NCBI RefSeq assembly: GCF_014257025.1
Contig: NZ_JACMSF010000030.1
Span: forward strand, 1 to 64,000
DNA length: 64,000 nucleotides
Reading direction: 5' to 3'
Source: Streptomyces cupreus
GTDB lineage: Bacteria; Actinomycetota; Actinomycetes; Streptomycetales; Streptomycetaceae
Positions 31,226 through 40,323 of the stretch are shown one piece after another; the stretch's first letter is position 1, and each line of letters begins with the position of its first letter. The translations under genes and the position numbers were made by a program. The notes beneath the pieces were generated by a model, which was not told where the DNA came from, made no database searches, and saw nothing but the letters and a program-made list of their open reading frames with translations.

Positions 31226-33577
31226 GTGACCATCGCGCCAGCCGACCCGGCTTCAGCCGCCCAGGTGGAGACCGACGGTCCCGGAACCGCGTTGCTGCGG
31301 ACCCTGACCGAGCTGACCGCCGACCTCCCCGACGCCGACCCCGGCCGGGTAGCCGCCGCCGCGCTGCGCGGACGGTCCGCCCGCGCGGACGAGTCGGAGC
31401 TGCGCGAGCTGGCCACCGAGGCCGCCGCCGGGCTCATCTCCGAGGACCCCGCCTACTCCCGGCTGGCCGCCCGGCTGCTCACCGTCTCCATCGCCGCCGA
31501 GGCCGCCTCCCAGGGCGTCACGTCCTTCACCGGGTCCATCGCGGTAGGGCACCGGGAGGGGCTCATCGCCGACCGGACCGCCGAGTTCGTGCGGATCCAC
31601 GCCGAGCGGCTGGACGCGCTGATCGACACCGGCGCCGACGACCGCTTCGGCTACTTCGGGCTGCGCACGCTGCACAGCCGGTATCTGCTGCGGCACCCCA
31701 TCACCCGCAAGGTCGTCGAGACGCCTCAGCACTTCATGCTGCGCGTCGCCGCCGGGCTCGCCGAGGACGACACTCCTCGCTCCGTCGACGAAGTCGCCGC
31801 GCTCTACGGGCTCATGAGCCGCCTCGACTACCTCCCCTCCTCCCCCACGCTCTTCAACTCCGGCACCCGGCACCCCCAGATGTCGTCCTGCTACCTCCTC
31901 GACTCCCCCCTGGACGAGCTGGACTCCATCTACGACCGCTACCACCAGGTCGCCCGCCTCTCCAAGCACGCCGGCGGCATCGGGCTCTCGTACTCCCGCA
32001 TCCGCGGCCGGGGTTCGCTGATCCGCGGCACCAACGGGCACTCCAACGGCATCGTCCCGTTCCTGAAGACCCTCGACGCCTCCGTCGCCGCCGTGAACCA
32101 GGGCGGCCGGCGCAAGGGCGCGGCCGCGGTCTACCTGGAGACCTGGCACTCCGACATCGAGGAGTTCCTGGAGCTGCGCGACAACACCGGCGAGGACGCC
32201 CGGCGTACGCACAATCTGAACCTCGCGCACTGGATCCCGGACGAGTTCATGCGCCGGGTGAACGCCGATCAGGACTGGTCCCTGTTCTCCCCCGCCGATG
32301 TGCCCGAGCTGGTCGACCTGTGGGGCGAGGAGTTCGACGCGGCGTACCGGAAGGCCGAAGTCTCGGGCCTCGCCCGCAAGACCATCCCCGCCCGTGACCT
32401 CTACGGCCGCATGATGCGCACCCTCGCGCAGACCGGCAACGGCTGGATGACCTTCAAGGACGCCGCCAACCGCACCGCCAACCAGACGGCCCTGCCGGGC
32501 CATGTCGTCCACTCCTCCAACCTCTGCACGGAGATCCTGGAGGTCACTGACGACGGGGAGACGGCGGTCTGCAACCTGGGGTCGGTGAACCTCGGGGCGT
32601 TCGTGGCGGGCGGCGACATCGACTGGGAGCGGCTCGAAGCCACCGTCCGTACCGCCGTCACCTTCCTCGACCGCGTCGTCGACATCAACTTCTACCCGAC
32701 CGAGCAGGCGGGCCGCTCCAACGCCAAGTGGCGCCCCGTCGGCCTCGGCGCGATGGGCCTCCAGGACGTCTTCTTCAAGCTGCGGCTGCCCTTCGACTCG
32801 CCGGAGGCCAAGGCGCTCTCCACGCGGATCGCCGAGCGGGTCATGCTCGCCGCGTATGAGGCCTCCGCCGACCTCGCCGAGCGCAGCGGCCCGCTGCCGG
32901 CCTGGGAGAGGACCCGTACCGCGCAGGGCGTCCTGCACCCCGACCACTACGACGCCGAACTCACCTGGCCCGAACGGTGGGCGGCACTGCGGAGCCGTAT
33001 CGCCGAGGTCGGGATGCGCAACTCGCTCCTGCTGGCCATCGCACCCACCGCCACCATCGCCTCCATCGCCGGCGTCTACGAGTGCATCGAGCCGCAGGTG
33101 TCCAACCTGTTCAAGCGCGAGACGCTGTCGGGTGAGTTCCTCCAGGTCAACTCCTACCTGGTCAACGACCTCAAGGAGCTCGGCGTCTGGGACGCCCGCA
33201 CCCGCGAGGCGCTGCGCGAGGCGAACGGCTCGGTGCAGGACTTCGCCTGGATCCCGGCGGACGTACGGGCGCTGTACCGCACGGCGTGGGAGATCCCGCA
33301 GCGCGGTCTGATCGACATGGCTGCGGCGCGGACGCCGTTCCTGGACCAGTCCCAGTCCCTGAACCTCTTCCTGGAGACACCGACCATCGGCAAGCTCTCC
33401 TCGATGTACGCGTACGCCTGGAAGTCCGGGCTGAAGACGACGTACTACCTGCGCTCGCGCCCGGCGACTCGTATCGCCCGCGCCGCCCAGGCAACTGTCC
33501 CCGTGCAGCAGCCGGCTCCCGAGGACGCCGTCGCCTGCTCCCTTGAGAACCCCGAGTCCTGCGAGGCCTGCCAGTAA
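31226..33577 (+). CDS. nrdA: Class Ia ribonucleotide reductase, large subunit
   Basis: A 783-residue catalytic subunit that reduces ribonucleoside diphosphates to deoxyribonucleotides. Active-site parts are SSCYLLDSPLDELDSIYDR (first redox Cys), SSNLCTEILEVT (thiyl-radical Cys and Glu), AVCNLGSVNLGAF (second redox Cys), IAPTATIASIAGVYECIEP (phosphate-binding loop) and a terminal CEAC tail that relays electrons. The N-terminal ~100 residues resemble an ATP-cone remnant but lack its opening RDG...PFD strand. A GTG start at 31226 follows GAGGGAGAG; upstream reading would run through the riboswitch. The stop overlaps the nrdB start (TAATG). Confidence 0.95.
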   Translation: MTIAPADPASAAQVETDGPGTALLRTLTELTADLPDADPGRVAAAALRGRSARADESELRELATEAAAGLISEDPAYSRLAARLLTVSIAAEAASQGVTSFTGSIAVGHREGLIADRTAEFVRIHAERLDALIDTGADDRFGYFGLRTLHSRYLLRHPITRKVVETPQHFMLRVAAGLAEDDTPRSVDEVAALYGLMSRLDYLPSSPTLFNSGTRHPQMSSCYLLDSPLDELDSIYDRYHQVARLSKHAGGIGLSYSRIRGRGSLIRGTNGHSNGIVPFLKTLDASVAAVNQGGRRKGAAAVYLETWHSDIEEFLELRDNTGEDARRTHNLNLAHWIPDEFMRRVNADQDWSLFSPADVPELVDLWGEEFDAAYRKAEVSGLARKTIPARDLYGRMMRTLAQTGNGWMTFKDAANRTANQTALPGHVVHSSNLCTEILEVTDDGETAVCNLGSVNLGAFVAGGDIDWERLEATVRTAVTFLDRVVDINFYPTEQAGRSNAKWRPVGLGAMGLQDVFFKLRLPFDSPEAKALSTRIAERVMLAAYEASADLAERSGPLPAWERTRTAQGVLHPDHYDAELTWPERWAALRSRIAEVGMRNSLLLAIAPTATIASIAGVYECIEPQVSNLFKRETLSGEFLQVNSYLVNDLKELGVWDARTREALREANGSVQDFAWIPADVRALYRTAWEIPQRGLIDMAAARTPFLDQSQSLNLFLETPTIGKLSSMYAYAWKSGLKTTYYLRSRPATRIARAAQATVPVQQPAPEDAVACSLENPESCEACQ

Positions 33578-34587
33578 TGCCCAGCAATCAGAACCTGCTC
33601 GACCCCGGCTTCGAGCTGACTCTCCGCCCCATGCGCTACCCGGACTTCTACGAGCGCTACCGGGACGCCATCAAGAACACCTGGACCGTGGAGGAGGTCG
33701 ACCTCCACTCGGACGTCGCCGACCTGGCCAAGCTCACGCCCGCCGAGCAGCACCTCATCGACCGGCTGGTCGCCTTCTTCGCGACCGGCGACTCGATCGT
33801 CGCGAACAACCTGGTGCTGACGCTGTACAAGCACATCAACTCCCCCGAGGCGCGGCTGTACCTGTCCCGCCAGCTCTTCGAGGAGGCCGTGCACGTCCAG
33901 TTCTACTTGACGCTGCTCGACACCTATCTGCCCGACCCGGAGGACAGGGCGGCGGCCTTCGACGCCGTCGAGAGCATCCCCTCCATCCGCGAGAAGGCCG
34001 GGTTCTGCTTCAAGTGGATCAACGAGGTCGAGAAGCTGGACCGCCTGGAGACCCAGGCCGACCGCCGCCGCTTCCTGCTCAACCTGATCTGCTTCGCCGC
34101 GTGCATCGAGGGCCTGTTCTTCTACGGCGCCTTCGCGTACGTCTACTGGTTCCGCAGCCGGGGCCTGCTGCACGGTCTGGCGACCGGCACCAACTGGGTG
34201 TTCCGCGACGAGACGATGCACATGAGCTTCGCCTTCGATGTCGTCGACACCGTCCGCAAGGAGGAGCCGGAACTCTTCGACGACCAACTTCAGCAGCAGG
34301 TCACCGACATGCTGAGGGAGGCCGTCGAGGCCGAGCTGCAGTTCGCGCGCGACCTGTGCGGTGACGGCCTCCCGGGCATGAACACCGAGTCGATGCGGCA
34401 GTACCTGGAGTGCGTCGCCGACCAGCGGCTGAGCCGGCTCGGCTTCGCTCCGGTGTACGGCTCGGAGAACCCCTTCTCCTTCATGGAGTTGCAGGGGGTT
34501 CAGGAGCTCACCAACTTCTTCGAGCGGCGCCCTTCGGCGTACCAGGTCGCGGTGGAGGGGTCAGTCGGCTTCGACGAGGACTTCTGA
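33577..34587 (+). CDS. nrdB: Class Ia ribonucleotide reductase, small (radical) subunit
   Basis: A 336-residue diferric-tyrosyl subunit. Metal ligands and radical site are visible: D72, E103 and H106 in LFEEAVHVQFY, with radical Tyr at Y110 (H+4 spacing as in the E. coli protein). A second Glu lies in IEGLFF, and the last Glu/His pair is in FRDETMHMSFAFD. It supplies the radical to NrdA. The ATG at 33577 overlaps the nrdA stop codon by one base, so translation is coupled. Confidence 0.95.
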   Translation: MPSNQNLLDPGFELTLRPMRYPDFYERYRDAIKNTWTVEEVDLHSDVADLAKLTPAEQHLIDRLVAFFATGDSIVANNLVLTLYKHINSPEARLYLSRQLFEEAVHVQFYLTLLDTYLPDPEDRAAAFDAVESIPSIREKAGFCFKWINEVEKLDRLETQADRRRFLLNLICFAACIEGLFFYGAFAYVYWFRSRGLLHGLATGTNWVFRDETMHMSFAFDVVDTVRKEEPELFDDQLQQQVTDMLREAVEAELQFARDLCGDGLPGMNTESMRQYLECVADQRLSRLGFAPVYGSENPFSFMELQGVQELTNFFERRPSAYQVAVEGSVGFDEDF

Positions 34588-34709
34588 GTCGGGCGGGCCG
34601 CCCGTAGCTGGCGGTCGATCCGGCGCTCGTGGACCAGGCCCACGAGCGCCGGGGCCGCGAGCAGGAAGAAGAGAACGGTGACGGTCAGGATTCCGAGGAA
34701 TGCGTCCAT
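34500..34709 (-). CDS. Possible small membrane protein antisense to nrdB end
   Basis: A 69-codon frame on the minus strand starting at the ATG 34709. It has one strong predicted transmembrane helix at about residues 4-25 (FLGILTVTVLFFLLAAPALVGLV), then a basic turn (HERRIDRQLRAAR). Its last ~29 codons overlap the nrdB 3' end in antisense. No clear ribosome binding site is present. The hydrophobic run lies in the otherwise non-coding 34588-34801 gap, which favours a real gene, but this is uncertain. Confidence 0.35.
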   Translation of the reverse strand: MDAFLGILTVTVLFFLLAAPALVGLVHERRIDRQLRAARPTQKSSSKPTDPSTATWYAEGRRSKKLVSS

Positions 34710-34801
34710 GCGGTAATCGTCGTACTGGGATGACACTCCTGACAGTGGCAGGACTGCCGTACACCATCGAATTACTGCCAGCTCCGTGGCACACTGGCGG
34801 T

Positions 34802-35767
34802 GTGCTGAAAAACGTGGCCGTCGCACTGCTCGACGGCGTGCATCCCTTCGAACTCGGCGTCGTTTGCGAGGTCTTCGGGCTGGACCGCAGTGACCAGGGA
34901 CTTCCGGTGTACGACTTCGCGGTCGTCTCGGCAGAGGGCCCCGCGCTGAGCACGCACATCCCCGGGTTCACGGTCTCCACGCCGTACGGCCTCGACCGGC
35001 TCGACGAGGCCGATCTGATCGCCGTGCCGGCGGGCAGCGACTACATCGGCCGGGAGTATCCGCCCGCGCTGCTCGACGCCCTGGTGCGGGCCGTGGACCG
35101 GGGTGCCCGGGTGCTCAGCGTCTGTTCCGGCGTCTTCGTGCTCGGCGCGGCCGGACTGCTGGACGGCAGGCGCTGCGCGGTGCACTGGCGGCAGGCCGAC
35201 GAGCTCGCCCGGCGCTTCCCGCGCGCGGTGATCGAGCCCGATGTGCTGTACGTGGACGAGGACCCGGTGATCACCTCGGCGGGCACGGCCTCCGGGATCG
35301 ACGCCTGTCTGCACCTCGTGCGCAAGGAGGAGGGCGTGGAGGTCGCCAACGCCATCGCCCGGCGCATGGTGGTGCCGCCGCACCGGGACGGCGGGCAGGC
35401 GCAGTACATCGACCGCCCGCTGCCCCGCTCCCAGTGCGACACGGTCGGCGATGTCCTGACCTGGATGGAACGGCATCTCGACGAGGAGGTCACCGTCGAG
35501 CAGCTCGCCGACCTCGCGCACATGTCCCCGCGCACCTTCGCGCGCCGCTTCCAGCAGGAGACGGGCACGACCCCCTACCGCTGGATCCTGCGCCAACGCG
35601 TCCTGCTGGCCCAGCAGTTGCTGGAGACGACGGACGAGACGGTGGACGCCGTCGCGAGCCGGACCGGGTTCGGCACCGCGGCGGCGCTGCGCCACCAGTT
35701 CGTCCGTGCCCTCGGGACCACCCCGAACGCCTACCGGCGCACCTTCCGGGGCCCGGAGGCGGCCTGA
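34802..35767 (+). CDS. nrdS: GlxA-type AraC regulator, third gene of nrdABS
   Basis: A 321-residue protein. The N-terminal DJ-1/PfpI-like (GATase-1) domain covers about residues 1-180, with ARVLSVCSGVFVLGAAGLLDGRR (nucleophile-elbow Cys). A C-terminal AraC domain covers about 215-315: MERHLDEEVTVEQLADLAHMSPRTFARRFQQETG, then DAVASRTGFGTAAALRHQF. The S. coelicolor neighbour of nrdAB is called nrdS and is cotranscribed with them. Here the gap to nrdB is 214 bp. A GTG start at 34802 is used. Its effector and targets are unknown; deleting nrdS in S. coelicolor is, as I recall, without strong growth effect. Confidence 0.82.
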   Translation: MLKNVAVALLDGVHPFELGVVCEVFGLDRSDQGLPVYDFAVVSAEGPALSTHIPGFTVSTPYGLDRLDEADLIAVPAGSDYIGREYPPALLDALVRAVDRGARVLSVCSGVFVLGAAGLLDGRRCAVHWRQADELARRFPRAVIEPDVLYVDEDPVITSAGTASGIDACLHLVRKEEGVEVANAIARRMVVPPHRDGGQAQYIDRPLPRSQCDTVGDVLTWMERHLDEEVTVEQLADLAHMSPRTFARRFQQETGTTPYRWILRQRVLLAQQLLETTDETVDAVASRTGFGTAAALRHQFVRALGTTPNAYRRTFRGPEAA

Positions 35768-35771
35768 TCCG

Positions 35772-37148
35772 TCACCTGGGCACCGGCCTGAGCAGCAGGT
35801 TGTGCGGACGCAGGGTGATGCCCACCCGGGTGCTGTCGTTGGACCCGGACACCTGCTCGAAGCGGTACTTCGTGGCCACCGCCGCCGTGATCAGCGTCAG
35901 TTGCGCCATGGAGAAGTGATCGCTCGGGCACTTGCGGTTGCCCACACTGAAGGGGCTCATGGCGTATTTGGGCACATCCTTCACGCGTTCCGGAAGCCAG
36001 CGGTCGGGGTCGAACCGAAGGTTGTCCGCGTACGACTTCGCATCGCGCTGGATCGCGTACGGGCTGTATACGATGTCCGCGCCCGCCGGAATGCGATACC
36101 CGCCGAGCCCGGCGTCGGTCACCGCCCGCCGCGTCAATATCCAGACGGCCGGACGCAAACGCATCGCCTCGACGACGACATTGTTCGTGTACCTGAGCGC
36201 CCGGACATCCTCGAATGCGACGGGCCGACCACCGGTGACGGATTCAACCTCCGCGGCCACCCGGTCGGCGTGCTCGGGATGTTCCGCGAGCACTTGCAGC
36301 AGCCACATGATCGTGGACGCGACGGTTTCGCTTCCGGGGGTGAGTATCGCGACGACCTGGTCGTGGATCTCCTGTTCCCCGATCGGCTCGCCATTCTCTT
36401 CCTTCGCCTCCAGCAAGGCCGTCAGCAAATCGTCCGGCTTTTGACCAGATGCCCGCCGCTCGGCGACGATCTCGTCGACCAGCCGATGCAAGTCGGCCAG
36501 GGCTCGGTTGAATTTACGGTTGGGCGGAAGCGGCAGCCGGTAGAGCGGTCCGGCGGGTATCACCATCCTGCGGTACATACCACGGAAGACGGTGGCGAGT
36601 GCAATGCACAGCCGCTCGGCCCGTTCGTCCATGTAGTCCCCGCGCAGCAGACAGCGGGCGGCGATCCGGACGGCCACCCGGAAGGACTCCGAGGTGCAGT
36701 CGATCGTCTCGCCGGGGCGCCAGCGCACGGTCAGCGCATGCGCCTCCTCCTCCATGATCGGCCCGTACGCGGGGATCGCGTCGAGCCGGAACGCGGGCTG
36801 GATGGTGCGCCGCTGGCGCCGGTGCCGAGGTCCGTTGGCGGTGGCCACACCCTCCTTGCCGAGCAGGCCTTCGAGGGACTCCCACAGCGGCCCGTCGATC
36901 TTGAAGTCGGCACTGAGGGCCAGGGCGCCGGTGAGGTCCGGGGTGGTGACCGCGTACACCGTCTTCGGGCCGAGCTTCAGCCGCACGACATCGCCGTGCT
37001 CGCGCAGCGCCGCCATGAAGGAGAGCGGATCGCGCACCAGCTTCCAGCCGTGGCCGAGCAGCGGGACGCCGCCGCCGGCGAGGGGCGGCTCACGCAGTTC
37101 CGATTCCGCATATATCTGCGCTTCGGGCTTCACGGACTCGACGGTCAT
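35772..37148 (-). CDS. Cytochrome P450 CYP170A, albaflavenone synthase
   Basis: A 458-residue P450 closely resembling CYP170A1, which oxidises epi-isozizaene to albaflavenols and albaflavenone. The heme loop is PFSVGNRKCPSDHF, with the Cys ligand. The ExxR of helix K is in EAMRLRPAVW, and helix I reads AILTPGSETVASTIMW, lacking the usual acid-alcohol pair as in CYP170A1. CYP170A1 also has a second, farnesene-synthase activity using a DDxxD motif (DDNGD by my recall). Here the aligned segment is EENGE (about residues 250-254). The ATG start overlaps the synthase stop (ATGA), so translation is coupled. The gene for a dedicated ferredoxin is not nearby. Confidence 0.92.
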   Translation of the reverse strand: MTVESVKPEAQIYAESELREPPLAGGGVPLLGHGWKLVRDPLSFMAALREHGDVVRLKLGPKTVYAVTTPDLTGALALSADFKIDGPLWESLEGLLGKEGVATANGPRHRRQRRTIQPAFRLDAIPAYGPIMEEEAHALTVRWRPGETIDCTSESFRVAVRIAARCLLRGDYMDERAERLCIALATVFRGMYRRMVIPAGPLYRLPLPPNRKFNRALADLHRLVDEIVAERRASGQKPDDLLTALLEAKEENGEPIGEQEIHDQVVAILTPGSETVASTIMWLLQVLAEHPEHADRVAAEVESVTGGRPVAFEDVRALRYTNNVVVEAMRLRPAVWILTRRAVTDAGLGGYRIPAGADIVYSPYAIQRDAKSYADNLRFDPDRWLPERVKDVPKYAMSPFSVGNRKCPSDHFSMAQLTLITAAVATKYRFEQVSGSNDSTRVGITLRPHNLLLRPVPR

Positions 37149-38230
37149 TTCTCACCTGCCGCTTCGTTGTTGACGTACGGGGGCGTGGACCGGTCGTCCC
37201 AGCTGTCGACCATGTACCGGCCGGACTCGTGGTGGAACCAGTAGACGGTGCTGAACCAGTTGCGCATATTGCACACACAGGCCCGTACGGCGGCACTCAA
37301 TTCCTTTCCCCGCAAGGTGCCGTCGGCGAGAGCATCGGCGAATCGAAGTGCGGCCCGCTCGGCGACCAGGAATTCGGTAATGCATTCCTCGATGCGCCGC
37401 CTTACTTCCACCACCGCTTCTTCCAGAGTCAGCCCCTCGTGTTTGATGAGACTGATTCCGAGATTGTGCACCTCATCGCCCGCTATTTCCTTGGGAAGCG
37501 AGCAGAGGTCGTTGTACCAGGCGGCGAATTCCTGGCTCAGCAGCGCCGCCCGCCGATATGCCGGGTGTTTCCGTATCGAGTCCGGGAGTTCACATCCGGC
37601 GCTCGGCTCCAGCAGATCGGTCCAGATCCAGTGCGCGAAGGTGAGCCGGCGCAGTGCGAGGTAATCCTCGACGGTGGGGATGATTCCGTTCGTCCGGTTG
37701 TGGAATTCCTGGTCGTACGCCTCGATCACCGTGTGGAAGTGCCGGGCGAACCGGGCGTTCCAGGTCGAGGGCAGGAACGAGTACAGCCGCACCATGCTGT
37801 CCGCGAACCCGGCCACCAGCGGATCCTCGTGGTGCAGGTGGTCCTCGGGTGCGTCGAGGGACGCATGCAACCGGAACCTCAGCCGCCGCCAGGCGGACGG
37901 GCGGCGGTGCACGATGTCGCGGTCGTGTCGGTCGTCCCAGACGAAGAACCACGCGCTGTAGTCCGCAATGGCCTGCAGGACCTCGTCGGGGGCGCCAATG
38001 TAGTACCCCGCCATGAGGTCGGTGTAGCAAAGGCCGTCGGCATATTCCTCCACCTTGTCCGCCGGCATGAGCCGTTTTTCCAGCAGCCAGGTGCGGGTCT
38101 TCTCCTGAAGCCGGGGCCAATACGGATGGAGTTGCCTGGGAAATGCAGCCTCGATCACCGGAAGGTAGAGCGATGGTGGAACCGCGACCGCCGTCGGCGT
38201 CGATGTGGTGCTGTGTGAGAAAGCATGCAC
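37145..38230 (-). CDS. Epi-isozizaene synthase (sesquiterpene cyclase)
   Basis: A 361-residue class I terpene cyclase, the same length as S. coelicolor EIZS and near-identical in core motifs. It cyclises farnesyl diphosphate to (+)-epi-isozizaene. The aspartate-rich motif is FFVWDDRHD (D99 first). The NSE triad is N240-D-L-C-S244-L-P-K-E248. The aromatic F95, F96 wall is present, and the conserved VYWFHHESGRYMVDSWDDRSTPPY tail carries the RY pair. A GTG start at 38230 follows GAGAGGGG. It forms a two-gene operon with the P450 and makes the antibiotic sesquiterpene albaflavenone. Confidence 0.94.
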   Translation of the reverse strand: MHAFSHSTTSTPTAVAVPPSLYLPVIEAAFPRQLHPYWPRLQEKTRTWLLEKRLMPADKVEEYADGLCYTDLMAGYYIGAPDEVLQAIADYSAWFFVWDDRHDRDIVHRRPSAWRRLRFRLHASLDAPEDHLHHEDPLVAGFADSMVRLYSFLPSTWNARFARHFHTVIEAYDQEFHNRTNGIIPTVEDYLALRRLTFAHWIWTDLLEPSAGCELPDSIRKHPAYRRAALLSQEFAAWYNDLCSLPKEIAGDEVHNLGISLIKHEGLTLEEAVVEVRRRIEECITEFLVAERAALRFADALADGTLRGKELSAAVRACVCNMRNWFSTVYWFHHESGRYMVDSWDDRSTPPYVNNEAAGEK

Positions 38231-38439
38231 GAACAAACCCCTCTCAGCCGCCAGTTGCGCACACCCCTCCCGCTGTGCCGGGCGTGCGCCGTTGCGTATC
38301 CCCGCACTTCCCATTCAGCACCACAACTGACCGATCTGGGAACGGATTTGCTCCATTCACTACCCCACGATGCCGAGAATCTCCCCTTGTGTGACTGATT
38401 ATGGATCAGTAGATACGCACCACATGGGCTCGAACGTGC

Positions 38440-38497
38440 GACGCACAGACGAACGGCGCCTGGTCAGGAAGAGGTTCCTGAACAGGCGCCGTGCGTC
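38440..38497. terminator. Extended hairpin between def and epi-isozizaene synthase
   Basis: A long hairpin has an outer GACGC/GCGTC pair (38440-38444 with 38493-38497). The middle stem is ACGGCGCCTG (38453-38462) with CAGGCGCCGT (38483-38492). The inner stem is TCAGGAA (38464-38470) with TTCCTGA (38475-38481), loop GAGG. It lies 17 bp past the def stop and works in either direction on paper. The remaining part of the 283-bp gap holds the synthase leader, with no other gene. Confidence 0.78.
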
Positions 38498-38513
38498 TGG
38501 GACTTGAGGGACG

Positions 38514-39164
38514 TCAGTCGTTTGCGACCACCGGGTAGCGAGGCTCGCTCTCGGCCATCTGCCGCAGCGCGTCCTTGCGTTCACGCTTGGAGAGCCGGTC
38601 GATGTAGAGGTAGCCGTACAGGTGGTCGGTCTCGTGCTGGAGGCAGCGCGCGAAGTAGCCGGTGCCGCGCACCTTGATCGGGTTGCCCTGCTCGTCCTGC
38701 CCGGTGACCTCGGCGTAGTCCGGCCGGGCGAGCGGCGCGTACGCGGTCGGCACGGACAGGCATCCTTCGTTGCTGTCGTCGAGACGGCGCTTCTCGGCGG
38801 GCAGGTCGACGAGCTTGGGGTTGCAGACGACGCCGACATGCCGGGTGCCCTGGTCGTCCTGGCAGTCGTAGACGAAGACCTTCAGGTCCACGCCGATCTG
38901 GTTGGCGGCCAGGCCCACGCCCTCGGCGGTGCGCTGCGAGGCGAACATGTCCGCGACCACCTGGTCCAGCTCCGGGCCGAACTCGGTGACGTCCTTGCAC
39001 TCCTTGTGGAGCACCGGGTTCCCGACGAGGGTGATCGGCCGCGAGGTACCCCGCTCGCGCCAGGCGTTCTCGCGCTCCTCGGTCTCCTCGGTGTCGATGA
39101 CGAAGCCCTCGTCGTCCACGGGGAGCACGCCCGCGTGCTGCTGATCGGTGTCCTGCTGCGCCAT
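38514..39164 (-). CDS. def: Peptide deformylase
   Basis: A 216-residue Fe/Zn peptide deformylase that removes formyl groups from nascent proteins. All three motifs are intact: GVGLAANQIG, EGCLSVP (metal Cys) and LQHETDHLYG (metal His pair and catalytic Glu). The N-terminal ~45 residues (QQDTDQQHAGVLPVDDEGF) are an acidic extension common in actinobacterial copies. The ATG at 39164 is chosen because the sequence before it loses coding character. It lies 61 bp from the TPR-like gene on the same strand. Confidence 0.93.
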   Translation of the reverse strand: MAQQDTDQQHAGVLPVDDEGFVIDTEETEERENAWRERGTSRPITLVGNPVLHKECKDVTEFGPELDQVVADMFASQRTAEGVGLAANQIGVDLKVFVYDCQDDQGTRHVGVVCNPKLVDLPAEKRRLDDSNEGCLSVPTAYAPLARPDYAEVTGQDEQGNPIKVRGTGYFARCLQHETDHLYGYLYIDRLSKRERKDALRQMAESEPRYPVVAND

Positions 39165-39225
39165 GACCGACGTATGCCTTCCTGGAAAACTGGGATTCGG
39201 TGCTGATACAGGGTACGGCGATGCT

Positions 39226-40206
39226 TCAGCAGACCTCTTCCAGATCCCGCCAGTCCCGGGAATCGGGGCTGTCCGCGACCCATCCGTCCAGCAACCCCCG
39301 CACCAGAGAAGCCGGCGCGGCCACTCCGCACTCGCGCTCCGGCACCCACAGCTGTCCGTCCGTCCGATGCCCCAGCGGGCCCGGATGCCCCGGCTCGCTG
39401 TGGTCGTGCGGGTCGAGATGCTCCCCGTCGCCCTCGTCCGAGGGCATCCGGGACTCGGAACATGTGCGGCAGAGCAGCCGTACCGAAGAAGACCAGTCCT
39501 CCGCCGCGAACCCGGCGTCCGCCGCGAGCTGCTCCAGCGCGTCCCGGTCCGCCTCGGTCGCCGCCTCCAGCAGCACCACCCAGGTCGGCACCGGGGAGGG
39601 CGCCCACAGCTCGATCTCGTCGAAGACGGGGTACGCGTGCCCCGCGGCCGTCGTCCGCTCCCCGTGGGGCACGCCGTCGTGCAGGACGACCTCGCCCCAG
39701 CGCCGCCCGGACGACGGCAGCGGAATCGACAGCACCTCGATCCGCGCCGGATCCAGTCGCCGCCCCCACACCACCTCGGCCTCCCCCTCCGGGGACAGCC
39801 GTACGGCCGCGCTGCCGAGGTCCATGCCGACCGGCTCCCCGGAGTCGGTCGCACCGCCCGGCACCCGCAGCCCGTAGGCCTGCCAGGCCCGCCGGGCCAG
39901 CGGCCAGTCCTGCAGGGCGGTGGCCGCGATGCCGACGTTCCACCAGTCGGGCGCCCCGGTCTCCCGGTCGAGCAGCGCCACGGCCCTCAGGCCCGCCGCC
40001 CGCGCCTGCTCCCAGTCGTGCCGGAACTTGTGCAGCAGGGCGAGGTTGAACCAGGACTCGGAGAGCCAGGGCTCCAGATCGGCGGCACGTGTCAGCAGCG
40101 CGCCCGCGTCCTCGTACCGACCGTCGCCGATCAGTGTGAACGCGCGGTCGGTGGCCTGCCGCCAGGAGGCGGAGGGCCGGTGCCGTCCCTTGCCGAAGAT
40201 CCTCAC
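39226..40206 (-). CDS. Tetratricopeptide-like protein, conserved in Streptomyces
   Basis: A 326-residue soluble protein. Residues about 12-110 form TPR-like helical hairpins (ATDRAFTLIGDGRYEDAGALLTRAADLEPWLSESWFNLALLHKF). A mixed alpha/beta part of unknown fold follows. It includes a conserved RLDPARIEVLSIPLPSSGRRWGE segment, a CRTCSES pair and a Cys/Trp-rich end. It has no signal peptide or membrane helix. A GTG start at 40206 with GGCGGG upstream is used; longer frames lack coding features. It is probably a scaffold protein; no function is assigned. Confidence 0.75.
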   Translation of the reverse strand: MRIFGKGRHRPSASWRQATDRAFTLIGDGRYEDAGALLTRAADLEPWLSESWFNLALLHKFRHDWEQARAAGLRAVALLDRETGAPDWWNVGIAATALQDWPLARRAWQAYGLRVPGGATDSGEPVGMDLGSAAVRLSPEGEAEVVWGRRLDPARIEVLSIPLPSSGRRWGEVVLHDGVPHGERTTAAGHAYPVFDEIELWAPSPVPTWVVLLEAATEADRDALEQLAADAGFAAEDWSSSVRLLCRTCSESRMPSDEGDGEHLDPHDHSEPGHPGPLGHRTDGQLWVPERECGVAAPASLVRGLLDGWVADSPDSRDWRDLEEVC

Positions 40207-40323
40207 GTTTCCCGCCTGCCAGTTCCGTGGAGTGGGCCGGCTGTGCCCCCGGACAGCCTCTCGGAGACCCTCTCCCTTCGCATCCAACCACGTACCGCTG
40301 GAGGGGCGCTCATTACCCATGGG

